Positions 8,475-17,039 of a DNA stretch of 47,371 bases are shown here, piece by piece; the first letter of the stretch is position 1; each line of letters starts with the position of its first letter. Source of the stretch: Candidatus Woesearchaeota archaeon. GTDB lineage: Archaea > Nanobdellota > Nanobdellia > Pacearchaeales > GW2011-AR1. The stretch is from the NCBI GenBank assembly GCA_012798335.1, contig JAAZNJ010000004.1, forward strand, positions 1 through 47,371, given 5' to 3'. The notes beneath the pieces are model-generated. The model did no database searches, was not told the origin of the DNA, and worked only from the letters and a program-made list of their open reading frames with translations. A program made the position numbers and the translations under genes.

Positions 8475-9122
8475 ATGGGATTATTTAAAAAAAAAGAGGT
8501 TAAAGAGGCGATACCAAGTTTACCTGAACTGCCAGAACTGCCAGAGATTCCTGAAGAAGAAAAAGAGGTTAAAGAAGCAATACCAAGTTTGCCGGAGTTA
8601 CCTCCTAGGCCTGATAGACCAGAACAAAACCCTGAAGAAAACAATGAAGAAAATGAAAAAATTTCAGAGTTACCAAGTTTTCCAAAAGGGAGAACAGGAG
8701 AAAAATTTTCACAATATAGTTTAAAAAATGCTATTTCTGGGGAAAAAGAGGGTGAAGATGGAGAAGAAACAGATGAAGTAGATGAAGATCAAAGAAGGCC
8801 TAGTCCGTTTGAAATTTCTTCAGAGGATAAAAAAAGATTTACTAAAGAAATTCCGTCTAGAGAAAGAATGAAAGCGAGTTCTCTAATGATTGAGAAAGAA
8901 GAGAAAAAAGAGCCATTATTTATAAGAATTGACAAGTTTGAAGAGAGTGCACAAAATTTTGAAAACATAAAAAAGCAAATATTAGAAATAGAAAAAATGA
9001 CTTTAGATTTAAAAGAGATTAAAGAGCAAGAAGATGAAGAAGTTCAAAATTTTGAACAAGAGATTAAAGAGATTAAAGAGAGGTTAGATTTAATAGATAA
9101 AGACATGTTTTCTGGAGTTTAA
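8475..9122 (+). CDS. Proline-rich and coiled-coil protein, unknown function
   Basis: The 215-residue protein starts at the ATG at 8475; upstream codons would overlap the divergent TFE gene and read AT-rich leader. The N-terminus has two near-identical blocks EVKEAIPSLPELP separated by an acidic linker (about 8-50). The middle is Glu-rich and disordered, and the C-terminus (about 145-215) is a coiled coil introduced by PLFIRIDKFEES. The next gene starts 1 nt later and has the similar opening PLYLKIDYKNA, so the two products may share a domain and form a complex. No function assigned. Confidence 0.7.
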   Translation: MGLFKKKEVKEAIPSLPELPELPEIPEEEKEVKEAIPSLPELPPRPDRPEQNPEENNEENEKISELPSFPKGRTGEKFSQYSLKNAISGEKEGEDGEETDEVDEDQRRPSPFEISSEDKKRFTKEIPSRERMKASSLMIEKEEKKEPLFIRIDKFEESAQNFENIKKQILEIEKMTLDLKEIKEQEDEEVQNFEQEIKEIKERLDLIDKDMFSGV

Positions 9123-9123
9123 G

Positions 9124-9507
9124 ATGGGAAAAGAAGATCCCTTATATCTTAAAATTGATTATAAAAATGCATTGATTTCTAAAAAAGAGATTTTAACTTT
9201 AGAATTGCTATTCTTAAAAATGAATCAGATAAGGAAAAAATATCATGTTTTAAGATTGAAGGATTTTGAAATAAAAGAAAAATTACAAAAGAGTATAAAT
9301 CAAATCAAAAAAGATTTAGAAAAAATTTCAGATTATCTCCCAGAATTTAAAATACCAAAAGATATACAAAGAAAAAGGAAAATAAGAGTAGAAGAACAAA
9401 TTAAAGAAGAAAAGATTTCTTATAATAAAGGATTAGATATACAATTGATGGAAATTCAGAATAAGTTAAATAATTTAGAAGAAAAATTAAATATGTTAAG
9501 AGATTAA
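9124..9507 (+). CDS. Coiled-coil protein, unknown function
   Basis: The 127-residue Lys/Glu-rich protein is almost wholly predicted helix, with heptad-like Leu/Ile spacing at both ends. It begins with PLYLKIDYKNA, resembling PLFIRIDKFEES near the C-terminal domain of the preceding protein. The start codon follows the upstream stop by one base, implying translational coupling. No known family is recognised. Confidence 0.65.
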   Translation: MGKEDPLYLKIDYKNALISKKEILTLELLFLKMNQIRKKYHVLRLKDFEIKEKLQKSINQIKKDLEKISDYLPEFKIPKDIQRKRKIRVEEQIKEEKISYNKGLDIQLMEIQNKLNNLEEKLNMLRD

Positions 9508-9545
9508 AGATAAATATTTTTAAAATATCTTATTCTTATTATTTT

Positions 9546-11246
9546 ATGAGAAGAAAAGAATTAATAAAAAGATATATACAATTTTTTATTTCAAAGGGGC
9601 ATAAAGAAATAAAAAATTCTAGCCTAATTCCTGAAAATGACCCAACAGTATTGTTTACTACAGCAGGTATGCATCCATTAGTTCCTTATCTTCTTGGCCA
9701 ACCTCATGCTCTTGGAAAAAGGCTTTGTAATGTTCAAAGATGTATAAGAACAGGCGATATTGAAGAAGTAGGTGACCCTTTCCATCATACTTTCTTTGAA
9801 ATGCTTGGAAATTGGAGTTTAGGAGATTATTTCAAAAAAGAATCTATAAATTTTAGTTTTGAGTTTTTAACAAAAGAATTAAAGATACCAAAAGAAAAAA
9901 TTTCTGTAACTTGTTTTAAAGGGGATAAAGATTGCCCTAAAGACGAGGAATCTGCAAAAATATGGGAAAGTTTAAACATAAAAAATATAAAATTTTTGCC
10001 AAAAGAGGATAATTGGTGGGGCCCTGCAGGAAAAACAGGCCCATGTGGTCCAGACACAGAGATTTTTATTGATGGAATAGAGATTTGGAATAATGTTTTC
10101 ATGCAGTATAATAAAAATGAGAATGGAAATTATATACCTTTAACTCAAAAAAATGTAGATACTGGAATGGGAGTGGAAAGGGTTATCTCCATTATTAATA
10201 ATACAGGAGATAATTATCTAACAGATTGTTTCAAACCAATTATCTTATTAATAGAAAAAAAATCTGAAAAAAATTATGGGAAAAATGAAAAAGATACAAG
10301 AACTATGAGGATTATAGCAGATCATATTAAAGCAGCTTCATTTATAATTGCTGATGGGATAACTCCTGGAAATAAAGAACAAGGTTACATTTTAAGAAGA
10401 TTAATAAGAAGAGCAGTGAAATATTCAAGAGAGTTAGGTAATAATTTTTCCTTATCTGAATTAGTCGAAGGGGTTTATCAAATTTATCCAGAATATGAGA
10501 TTATTTCTAAGAATAAAGAAAAAATAATTTATGAAATAAAAGAAGAAGAAGAAAAATTTTTAAAAACTTTAGAAAAAGGGATGAATCTATTTAAAAAATT
10601 AACAGAAAACAAAAAAGAGATAGAATGTAAAGATTCTTTCTTATTATATCAGAGTTATGGTTTTCCTGTAGAATTAATAGAAGAAGAATGCAAAAAAAGA
10701 GGAATAATTTTTTCTAAAGAAAAATTTGAAGAAGAATGTAATATTCATAAGGAACTCTCAAGAACTGCAACACAAGGAAAATTTAAATCAGGATTAGCAG
10801 ATAATTCTGAAAAAACAACTCAATTGCACACTTGTTCTCACCTTTTATTAGAAGCTTTAAGAAAAGTTTTAAAAGACAATTCTATAATACAAAAAGGAAG
10901 CAATATAACTCCCGATAGATTAAGACTTGATTTCAATTTTGATAGAAAATTAACAGATGAAGAATTAAAAGAGGTTGAATTATTAGTAAATACCCAAATA
11001 GAAAAAAATTTAGAAGTAACAAGAAAAGAAATGAGTTTAAATGATGCAAAAAAAGAAGGTGCAAGAGGTAATTTTGAAGATAGGTATGGTGAAAGAGTTT
11101 CTGTTTATACAATAGGAAATTTTTCTAAAGAGATTTGTGCTGGCCCTCATGTTAAAAGATTAGGGGAGATTAAAGGTAAATTTAAAATTATTAAAGAAGA
11201 GTCTTCTTCAGCAGGTGTAAGAAGAATTAAAGCAATAATAACTTAG
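9546..11246 (+). CDS. alaS: Alanyl-tRNA synthetase, short form lacking the C-Ala domain
   Basis: The 566-residue class II synthetase charges tRNA-Ala. The catalytic domain (about 1-240) includes RTGDIEEVGDPFHHTFFEMLGNW and GPAGKTGPCGPDTE. A tRNA-recognition region follows, then the editing domain with the zinc/active-site residues H428, H432 (HTCSH), C531 and H535 (CAGPH). Translation ends right after the editing domain (SSSAGVRRIKAI), so the DHHA1/C-Ala oligomerisation domain of full-length AlaRS (about 850-900 aa) is missing. No separate C-Ala gene is in the window. A TATA-like AT tract lies just upstream and the message may be leaderless. Confidence 0.95.
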   Translation: MRRKELIKRYIQFFISKGHKEIKNSSLIPENDPTVLFTTAGMHPLVPYLLGQPHALGKRLCNVQRCIRTGDIEEVGDPFHHTFFEMLGNWSLGDYFKKESINFSFEFLTKELKIPKEKISVTCFKGDKDCPKDEESAKIWESLNIKNIKFLPKEDNWWGPAGKTGPCGPDTEIFIDGIEIWNNVFMQYNKNENGNYIPLTQKNVDTGMGVERVISIINNTGDNYLTDCFKPIILLIEKKSEKNYGKNEKDTRTMRIIADHIKAASFIIADGITPGNKEQGYILRRLIRRAVKYSRELGNNFSLSELVEGVYQIYPEYEIISKNKEKIIYEIKEEEEKFLKTLEKGMNLFKKLTENKKEIECKDSFLLYQSYGFPVELIEEECKKRGIIFSKEKFEEECNIHKELSRTATQGKFKSGLADNSEKTTQLHTCSHLLLEALRKVLKDNSIIQKGSNITPDRLRLDFNFDRKLTDEELKEVELLVNTQIEKNLEVTRKEMSLNDAKKEGARGNFEDRYGERVSVYTIGNFSKEICAGPHVKRLGEIKGKFKIIKEESSSAGVRRIKAIIT

Positions 11247-11261
11247 AGATAATTATTTAAG

Positions 11262-12293
11262 TTAGATAGAAAAATAAATATTTGATATTCCGTACTTCTT
11301 AATAAGATTTTTCAACCTTAAAGAATCAAAAATATTAAGTGAAGAAGATTTTTTTAATTCCTCTCTTAATTTTATGAATAATCTAGCATCTTTAAATTCA
11401 TACAAATTTTTATTAAAAGAGATTCCTTCAGAAATCAGGGTAATTTGAGGATTTGAAGAAAGTTTCACACCTAAAAGATAATCATTTTCGCTATCTGTGA
11501 TTATTGAAGGTCCTGTTGTTTCAATAAAACAAAAATCTGTATCGTAAAAGCTCATATCTTTTGTACATTTTATGCCGACTGCTTCATGATTCTCTTTTGA
11601 AAAATAAAACATTGAAGAACCAAACCCCAATTCTTTTAGTAAAAAAACTAATAACAAAGATTTTTCCCCACAAACCCCTTGATTTTCATAAAGAACCTCA
11701 TAAGGAGTTCTTCTATACCCCATTAAAGAACCTGCAACAAAAATAGATCTATTAGATTCTTTATAAGGGATGTTTTGAACTAAACTGATTGCTATTCTTG
11801 CTTGGTCATATTTATTCGAAGTAATATTTTGAATCTTGATTATTAAAGGAAGTAAAGCTTCTCTTTGTATTGAATTATTTATTATTTGTAATTTAAAATT
11901 TGAAGAATCAAAACCAGATTCAATAGGATATTTATAATTTAAAGATAAGTTAAGAATTTCAGGATAAACCTCAAATGAAATATTTCCTTTTTTTCCTCTC
12001 AAAATATAATTCAAAGATATAATTTTAGGATTAGAAGAAGAAAATACACATTTATCCTCTTTTATGTTATAATTTATCCCATAATTATTTTTTAAACACC
12101 CACAAACAGAAGCTTTTTCAATTAGTTTCCCATTCTCGCAAAAATAAGGTTGGATTTTTGAACACCGGTTGTTTAAAGCCCCATCATTACATTTGTTATT
12201 TGTTAAAAAAAAGCTTATAAACAAAACAAAGATAAATACAAATAAAAGAAGACAAGACGTTATTAAGAAATATTTTGCTTGTTTTTCATCCAT
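11262..12293 (-). CDS. Membrane-anchored transglutaminase-like protein
   Basis: The 343-residue protein has an N-terminal membrane helix (about 8-31), a Cys-rich extracytoplasmic segment (about 35-82) and a transglutaminase-like core. GVCGEKS supplies the nucleophile C208 and NHEAVG the histidine H236; FIETTGPS follows, where E258 sits near the usual third acidic residue. Archaeal transglutaminase-like proteins may be proteases or crosslinking enzymes; the activity is not predictable here. It converges on alaS with a 15-nt gap and is divergent from endA. Confidence 0.8.
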   Translation of the reverse strand: MDEKQAKYFLITSCLLLFVFIFVLFISFFLTNNKCNDGALNNRCSKIQPYFCENGKLIEKASVCGCLKNNYGINYNIKEDKCVFSSSNPKIISLNYILRGKKGNISFEVYPEILNLSLNYKYPIESGFDSSNFKLQIINNSIQREALLPLIIKIQNITSNKYDQARIAISLVQNIPYKESNRSIFVAGSLMGYRRTPYEVLYENQGVCGEKSLLLVFLLKELGFGSSMFYFSKENHEAVGIKCTKDMSFYDTDFCFIETTGPSIITDSENDYLLGVKLSSNPQITLISEGISFNKNLYEFKDARLFIKLREELKKSSSLNIFDSLRLKNLIKKYGISNIYFSI

Positions 12294-12364
12294 TATAAAA
12301 AAAGGAAAAAGGATTATAAAAAACTAACTATTAAGTTTAAATATTCTTATTAATTAAAATAGTT

Positions 12365-12883
12365 ATGAAAAAAATAAAAGTTTATTTAGAAGGAGATATT
12401 TTAATAACAAATCAGTCAGAAGCTTATTCCTTGTTAGAAAAAAGCAATTTTGGAGAGGAAATAGAAAAAAAAATAAGATATTCTTCTTTTGAAACAATCT
12501 ATTTAATGGATAATGATAAAATAGAAGTATATTCTAAAAAGTTAAAATTAAACAAAGAGGAATTGATTAAAAAGTTCTTAAAAATTGATAAAAGATTCAA
12601 CTTAAAATATTCTGTTTTTAAAGATTTGAGAAATAAAGGATATATCTTAAAAACAGGATTAAAGTTTGGGGCTGACTTTAGAGTTTATGAAAAAGGATTT
12701 AAAATAAATGAAGCTCATGCAAAATGGCTTGTATTTGTGAATCATGAAACAGATAATCTAAGACTAATTGAATTAACAGCCAAAAGCAGAGTAGCACATT
12801 CAATAAAGAAAAATCTTCTTCTTGCAATCATAGATGAAGAAGGGGATATAAGTTATTATGAAATAAGGTGGATTAAACCTTAA
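12365..12883 (+). CDS. endA: tRNA-splicing endonuclease (EndA)
   Basis: The 172-residue archaeal EndA subunit cuts both sides of tRNA introns at bulge-helix-bulge motifs. The catalytic triad is visible: Y108 (FRVYEKG), H118 (NEAHAKW) and K149 (SIKKNL), with the usual spacing of 10 and 31 residues. The size matches homotetrameric or heteromeric catalytic subunits. No second subunit is visible in the window. Likely substrates include tRNA-Arg(TCG) at 2399 and the CAU tRNA at 14135. Confidence 0.93.
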   Translation: MKKIKVYLEGDILITNQSEAYSLLEKSNFGEEIEKKIRYSSFETIYLMDNDKIEVYSKKLKLNKEELIKKFLKIDKRFNLKYSVFKDLRNKGYILKTGLKFGADFRVYEKGFKINEAHAKWLVFVNHETDNLRLIELTAKSRVAHSIKKNLLLAIIDEEGDISYYEIRWIKP

Positions 12884-12921
12884 ACAAAAAATTTTATTAA
12901 GAGGGGTAAGCTTTGAGATAA

Positions 12922-13845
12922 ATGGATGATGCTTTAAAAATAAAAGAGAAAATTGTTTCAATAATCAAAGAAAGAGGACCACTTTTACCTGTAAAAATTT
13001 CTAATGAAATACATTTAAGTTTGTTATTTACTTCTGCTTTTTTATCTGAATTATTATCAGAAAAAGAAATAAAAATGAGTAACATGAGAATAGGCAGTTC
13101 TCCATTATACTTTGTCAATGGACAAGAACCCTTATTAGAAAATTTTTCTTCATATTTGAAAGGCAAAGAGAAAGAAGCTTTTCTTAGATTAAAAGAGAAT
13201 AAATTTTTAATTGATTCAGAACAAGAACCTGCAATAAGAGTTGCATTAAGACAAATAAAAGATTTTGCTTATCCTTTTCAACATGGTGAATTGATTGTTT
13301 GGAGATATTTCCTAATAGGGGAGTCTGAATTTAATCAGAAAGAAGAAAAAATAAAAGATGAAATAATTGGAGAGATAAAAGAAAAACAATCAGAAGAAGA
13401 TAATACAATAAAGGAAGAAAAAATAGAGGATAAAGATTCTTTAATATTAGAAAAAAATGAAGAAAAAGAAGGAAAGAAAAAAACAAAACAAAAGAAAGTA
13501 GGGAGTACAAAAAAAGATGATAAAAATAATAAAAAAGATGAGAATTTTTTTAACAAGATAAAAGAATTTTTAAAAAAAGAAGGGGTTGAACTTTTAGATA
13601 TAATAAATTTCAAAAGTGATGAAGCTTTTTTAAAAGTTAAAAAGAATGATAAAGAGTTTATAGTTATTTTTTTAAATTCAAAAAAGATTAGTGAAAAAGA
13701 AATAATTGAGATTAATAAAAAAGCAGGAAAAATGGGAATAAAAGAAGGAAATTATGAAATCTATTTTTTTGGAGAGCTATCAAAAAAAACACAAGAGTTA
13801 ATTAATTCAATAAAAAGATTAGAAAAAATAGGAAAGATAGAATAA
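12922..13845 (+). CDS. Winged-helix protein with charged linker and C-terminal domain
   Basis: The 307-residue protein has an N-terminal winged-helix-like segment (about 1-60, KERGPLLPVKISNEI), a conserved second domain (about 65-135) and a Lys/Glu-rich linker (about 140-205). The C-terminal alpha/beta domain (about 208-307, with DEAFLKVKKNDKEFIVIF) resembles small nuclease-fold modules but shows no sure catalytic set. It lies 38 nt after endA and 37 nt before the eS17 gene, a translation and RNA-processing neighbourhood. Function unknown; DNA or RNA binding is inferred. Confidence 0.6.
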   Translation: MDDALKIKEKIVSIIKERGPLLPVKISNEIHLSLLFTSAFLSELLSEKEIKMSNMRIGSSPLYFVNGQEPLLENFSSYLKGKEKEAFLRLKENKFLIDSEQEPAIRVALRQIKDFAYPFQHGELIVWRYFLIGESEFNQKEEKIKDEIIGEIKEKQSEEDNTIKEEKIEDKDSLILEKNEEKEGKKKTKQKKVGSTKKDDKNNKKDENFFNKIKEFLKKEGVELLDIINFKSDEAFLKVKKNDKEFIVIFLNSKKISEKEIIEINKKAGKMGIKEGNYEIYFFGELSKKTQELINSIKRLEKIGKIE

Positions 13846-13882
13846 AAGAAACCTTTAAATAAGGAAAATACAAAAAAGAGAT

Positions 13883-14083
13883 ATGGGAAAAACAAAATCA
13901 AAATCATTAAGAAGAATTTCTCAAGAGTTGAAAAAAAATAAAGTTGAGTTGAATGTGGAATTTGAAAAGAATAAGAGAATATTAGAAGGACTAAATTTGA
14001 CAAAAAAATTGAGGAATCAACTTGCAGGTCTTATGACAAGAACAAAAAAACAAGATTTAAAAAATCAAGAAAGAAACAATTAA
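13883..14083 (+). CDS. rps17e: Ribosomal protein eS17
   Basis: The 66-residue basic protein has the archaeal eS17 pattern: MGK...LRRISQEL start, FEKNKRILE in the middle and KKLRNQLAGLMTR near the end. It is a small-subunit protein. A box-A-like TTTAAATA lies about 25-30 nt before the ATG, so the message is probably leaderless or has a very short leader. Confidence 0.88.
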   Translation: MGKTKSKSLRRISQELKKNKVELNVEFEKNKRILEGLNLTKKLRNQLAGLMTRTKKQDLKNQERNN

Positions 14084-14134
14084 GATTTCTAAGATAAAAA
14101 AGATTTTAAACTAAAGGTTTTTACAAATATAAAT

Positions 14135-14224
14135 GGCTCTGTAGCTCAGTGTTAGAGCGCTGCTCTCATGAATAATTAGTGTTGAGAAAGGCAGAGGTCG
14201 GGAGTTAAATCCTCCTCAGAGCCA
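14135..14224 (+). tRNA. tRNA with CAT anticodon (elongator Met or Ile2), 18-nt intron
   Basis: Exon 1 is 14135-14170, the intron 14171-14188 and exon 2 14189-14224. The acceptor GGCTCTG/CAGAGCC, D stem GCTC/GAGC and anticodon stem CTGCT/GGCAG enclose loop CTCATGA, giving anticodon CAT. The splice sites form a canonical bulge-helix-bulge (CTCA with TGAG; bulges TGA and AAA). It lacks the GGG/CCC anticodon stem of initiators. Position 19 is T (usually G) and position 56 is A (usually C), so the elbow pair is changed in a compensatory way. Met and Ile2(CAT) cannot be separated by eye. Confidence 0.9.
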
Positions 14225-14290
14225 TACTATTTTTACTTATTGGTAGTAACAAAAAGATAAGTTTATAAATAACCCTTTTTTTAATATTTT

Positions 14291-15169
14291 ATGAAAAAGC
14301 CAAGAAATTTAATAGCTTTTGCAATGTTAGGATTTGCCTTATCTAATTCTGCTAGTCTAGACTTTATAAATAAAAATAATCCAGAAAATTTAGATTATAT
14401 AAAAGGATTAGAAAAAGTTGTGAGTTATCAAGATGATTTTAAAACTAAAAAATTAATTGAAAAAGTAAGATTAATAGGAGATTATGATGAAGAGGAAAAA
14501 GAGGATATAGAATATGTTTTAGGCAAATATGAAAATTATATCGGAGATATTTCAAGGTTTAATTTAGAAATTGAAAAAGTTGAAAACGAAAAAGATTCTG
14601 AAAAAATTTTAAACTTAAAAAGTGAATATTCGCCTATAGAGCAATTAAATTATAGTTTTAATGCAATAACTGATTTAAAAAATGGAAAAATAACAATTAT
14701 CCCAAAAAGAATAATTGATAAAAATTATGAATGGGAAAAAATGAATAACAAAATTTCAAAGGGAGAAGAAGGAAAAACTCATGATTTCAAATGGGTATTA
14801 GCACATGAAATTGCTCATGCTCTCTCAATAAAATTAGGTTATATAAACGATTTAAAAAATGGATACTCTTATGATAATAATTCTTTTGTTTCATATTTTT
14901 CAAGTTTAATAAACGAGATTAAAGAACATTGTACCCCATTAGATTATAAAAACCACAAATGGGAGGAAAGAAGACCAGAAGGATTTCCTTCTCAAAGGGC
15001 ATATTTTGGGAATTCAGGAGAACTTTCAAATAATTCTGAAGCATATGCAGAATATTGTGCTTATACTGTCTTAGACAAAGATTATGCAAGAGAAGATGTT
15101 TATTTAAATAAGGTTTGCAAACTAATAAAAAAAGATTTTGAAAATATAAAAAGAACTAATAAAAAGTAA
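14291..15169 (+). CDS. Secreted zinc metalloprotease (HEIAH motif)
   Basis: The 292-residue protein has an N-terminal signal-like hydrophobic segment (about 6-22). Zincin signature HEIAH (172-176) provides two His ligands and the catalytic Glu. A downstream NNSEAYAEY segment (E250 or E254) probably gives the third ligand in gluzincin style. The N-terminal half (25-160) is charged and helical with no recognised domain. Likely exported and acting on surface or external protein. An AT-rich box-A-like tract precedes the start by about 25 nt. Confidence 0.75.
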   Translation: MKKPRNLIAFAMLGFALSNSASLDFINKNNPENLDYIKGLEKVVSYQDDFKTKKLIEKVRLIGDYDEEEKEDIEYVLGKYENYIGDISRFNLEIEKVENEKDSEKILNLKSEYSPIEQLNYSFNAITDLKNGKITIIPKRIIDKNYEWEKMNNKISKGEEGKTHDFKWVLAHEIAHALSIKLGYINDLKNGYSYDNNSFVSYFSSLINEIKEHCTPLDYKNHKWEERRPEGFPSQRAYFGNSGELSNNSEAYAEYCAYTVLDKDYAREDVYLNKVCKLIKKDFENIKRTNKK

Positions 15170-15187
15170 ATAAGAAAACATTTTAGT

Positions 15188-16843
15188 TTAATTGATTAAT
15201 TTTCCTGCTTTTTCAAATTCAATTTCTTGATTAATAAGTTTTTTTAATATATTCTTTAAATCATTAATTTTTACTCTAATCTGCTTAGTAGTATCTCTCT
15301 CTCTTATTGTAACATCTTTATTTTTTATAGAATCTCCGTCAATAGTAATACAATAGGGTGTTCCAATTTCATCATTTCTTGAATATCTTCTACCAATACT
15401 CCCAGAAACATCATAACTAATAAACCATTCTTTTTTTAAATCTTCAAAAATCTCTCTACTCAATTTTTCAAATTCATCTTTTTTAACAATCGGAAAAATA
15501 GCTGCTTTTATAGGAGATAAAAAAGGTGGAATTTTTAAGATAATATTTTCTCTTTTTTTATCATAAGTATACGCTTTAGTCAAAACTGCAAGAAAAATTC
15601 TTTCCATTCCAAAAGTAGGTTCTATAACCTTAGGAATTACTTTATTTTTATATTTTTCATCAAAGACTTCCAAATTTTGTTTGCTTTCTTTTTGATGATT
15701 TGTTAAATCATATTGCCCCCTGTTTGCTATCCCCCCTAATTCTTTTGACCCAAAAGGATATTCATAATCTATATCAAAGGTTGCAGAGCTATAATGACTT
15801 AATTCTTCTTTTGTATGTTCTCTTATTTTTATTTCATCAAGACCTAAAGATTTTAACCAAAATATTTGTTCAGCTAACCAATAAGCATGCCATTCCTCTA
15901 ATTTATTCTTTTCTAAAAGATTTTTTATTTTAATTTTTTTTAAATCTGTTTTTCCTTCTCTTTGAGTTTCTTCATCAAGAAAATTAAATTCTAAATTTAA
16001 ATGAGTATTATCTAATAATTCACATTTTTTTTCTTCAGGATTTATAAAAAATTCAAATTCCCCTATATGAAATTCTCTACTTCTAAATAAAAAGTCCCTT
16101 GGAGCGATTTCATTCCTAAAACAAGTCCCTATTTGAGCTATTCCAAAAGGTAATTGCATTCTTGAAGTTTGTTGTATAAGTTTAAAATCTAAAAACATTC
16201 CTTGAGCAGTTTCTCCTCTAAGATAAGCTTCTTCTGCGTTTAAAGCTCCTATTTTTGTTTTAAACATTAAATTAAATTCGCCTAAAATTTCGTATTCCCC
16301 ACCACATGAACATTTAATTTTTCCAATTTCAGATTTGTCTATTTTAGCTGATTTTTTACATTTTTTGCATATAACTGCTATATCATTAAAATTAGTCAAA
16401 TGACCAGAAGCTTTCCAAGTTTGAGGATGGGAGATAATACTTGCATCCAAACCCACAATATTTTCTTTTTGTTTTACAAAAAAATTCCACCAATTTTGTT
16501 TTATATTATTAAATAATTCTACTCCTAATGGTCCAAAGTCCCAAAAACCAGAAATTCCTCCATAGATTTCAGAGCTTTTAAAAACAAAACCCTTGGATTT
16601 ACAAAAATTTGATAATTCTTCAATAGATATTTTTTTATCTGAATTCATATTTTTATGATTATCTTCTTTGTTTTTTAATTCTTCCATTTTTTGTAAAAAG
16701 TTTTTAGCTTTTAATTCTGCTTGCTCTTTATCTTTCCCAAGATAAGAGAGATATTTTGTTTTAATTTTATTTCCTATTCTCTCACTTCTATTTAGATAAT
16801 AGTATTTTTTACCATTTATTGTCTTTGTTATAATAAATGCCAT
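15188..16843 (-). CDS. glyS: Glycyl-tRNA synthetase with extra N-terminal segment
   Basis: The 551-residue class II synthetase is of the archaeal/eukaryotic homodimeric type: GGISGFWDFGPLG near the start of the catalytic domain, HPQTWKASGHL, a zinc-like CKKC...CSCG insert, CFRNEIAPRDFLFRSREF (motif 2), EPTFGMERIF (motif 3) and a C-terminal anticodon-binding domain (IFPIVKKDEFEK). The ATG at 16843 is chosen because the open frame further upstream runs through tRNA-Cys. Residues 1-58 precede the normal start region and include TINGKKYYYL and KTKYLSYLGK, similar to the N-terminus of the surface protein at 1-2262. The start lies 8 nt downstream of tRNA-Cys. Confidence 0.93.
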   Translation of the reverse strand: MAFIITKTINGKKYYYLNRSERIGNKIKTKYLSYLGKDKEQAELKAKNFLQKMEELKNKEDNHKNMNSDKKISIEELSNFCKSKGFVFKSSEIYGGISGFWDFGPLGVELFNNIKQNWWNFFVKQKENIVGLDASIISHPQTWKASGHLTNFNDIAVICKKCKKSAKIDKSEIGKIKCSCGGEYEILGEFNLMFKTKIGALNAEEAYLRGETAQGMFLDFKLIQQTSRMQLPFGIAQIGTCFRNEIAPRDFLFRSREFHIGEFEFFINPEEKKCELLDNTHLNLEFNFLDEETQREGKTDLKKIKIKNLLEKNKLEEWHAYWLAEQIFWLKSLGLDEIKIREHTKEELSHYSSATFDIDYEYPFGSKELGGIANRGQYDLTNHQKESKQNLEVFDEKYKNKVIPKVIEPTFGMERIFLAVLTKAYTYDKKRENIILKIPPFLSPIKAAIFPIVKKDEFEKLSREIFEDLKKEWFISYDVSGSIGRRYSRNDEIGTPYCITIDGDSIKNKDVTIRERDTTKQIRVKINDLKNILKKLINQEIEFEKAGKLIN

Positions 16844-16851
16844 AACATCAA

Positions 16852-16923
16852 AGCGGAGGGTGGGAGTCGAACCCACACAAATTCGCTCTGCAGGCGAACG
16901 CAGTGCCGTTGTGCCACCTCCGC
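16852..16923 (-). tRNA. tRNA-Cys(GCA)
   Basis: The 72-nt gene has acceptor GCGGAGG/CCTCCGC, anticodon stem TTCGC/GCGAA with loop CTGCAGA (anticodon GCA), T stem GTGGG/CCCAC with TTCGACT loop, and discriminator T as expected for Cys. The D stem has three good pairs and one C-C mismatch. It sits 8 nt upstream of the GlyRS start and probably shares its transcript. Confidence 0.95.
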
Positions 16924-16944
16924 ATAAAGAAATTAAACTAAGAG

Positions 16945-16957
16945 TATATATAAAATT
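16945..16957 (-). promoter_or_regulatory. Box A (TATA) promoter of tRNA-Cys/glyS
   Basis: On the minus strand the sequence reads AATTTTATATATA, centred about 28 nt upstream of the tRNA-Cys 5' end, the position expected for an archaeal TATA box. Confidence 0.6.
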
Positions 16958-17039
16958 ATTGATAAAAAAGAAAATAAAAAAAGAAAAATTAAACAAAGAA
17001 ATAAGATTCAGAATATACAAGATATAAAAAAATAAAGAA

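Noticed and set aside
16844..17020. GlyRS reading frame extending 59 codons further upstream
   Set aside because: The upstream codons run through the tRNA-Cys gene, so translation from 17020 is not credible. The ATG at 16843 is used.
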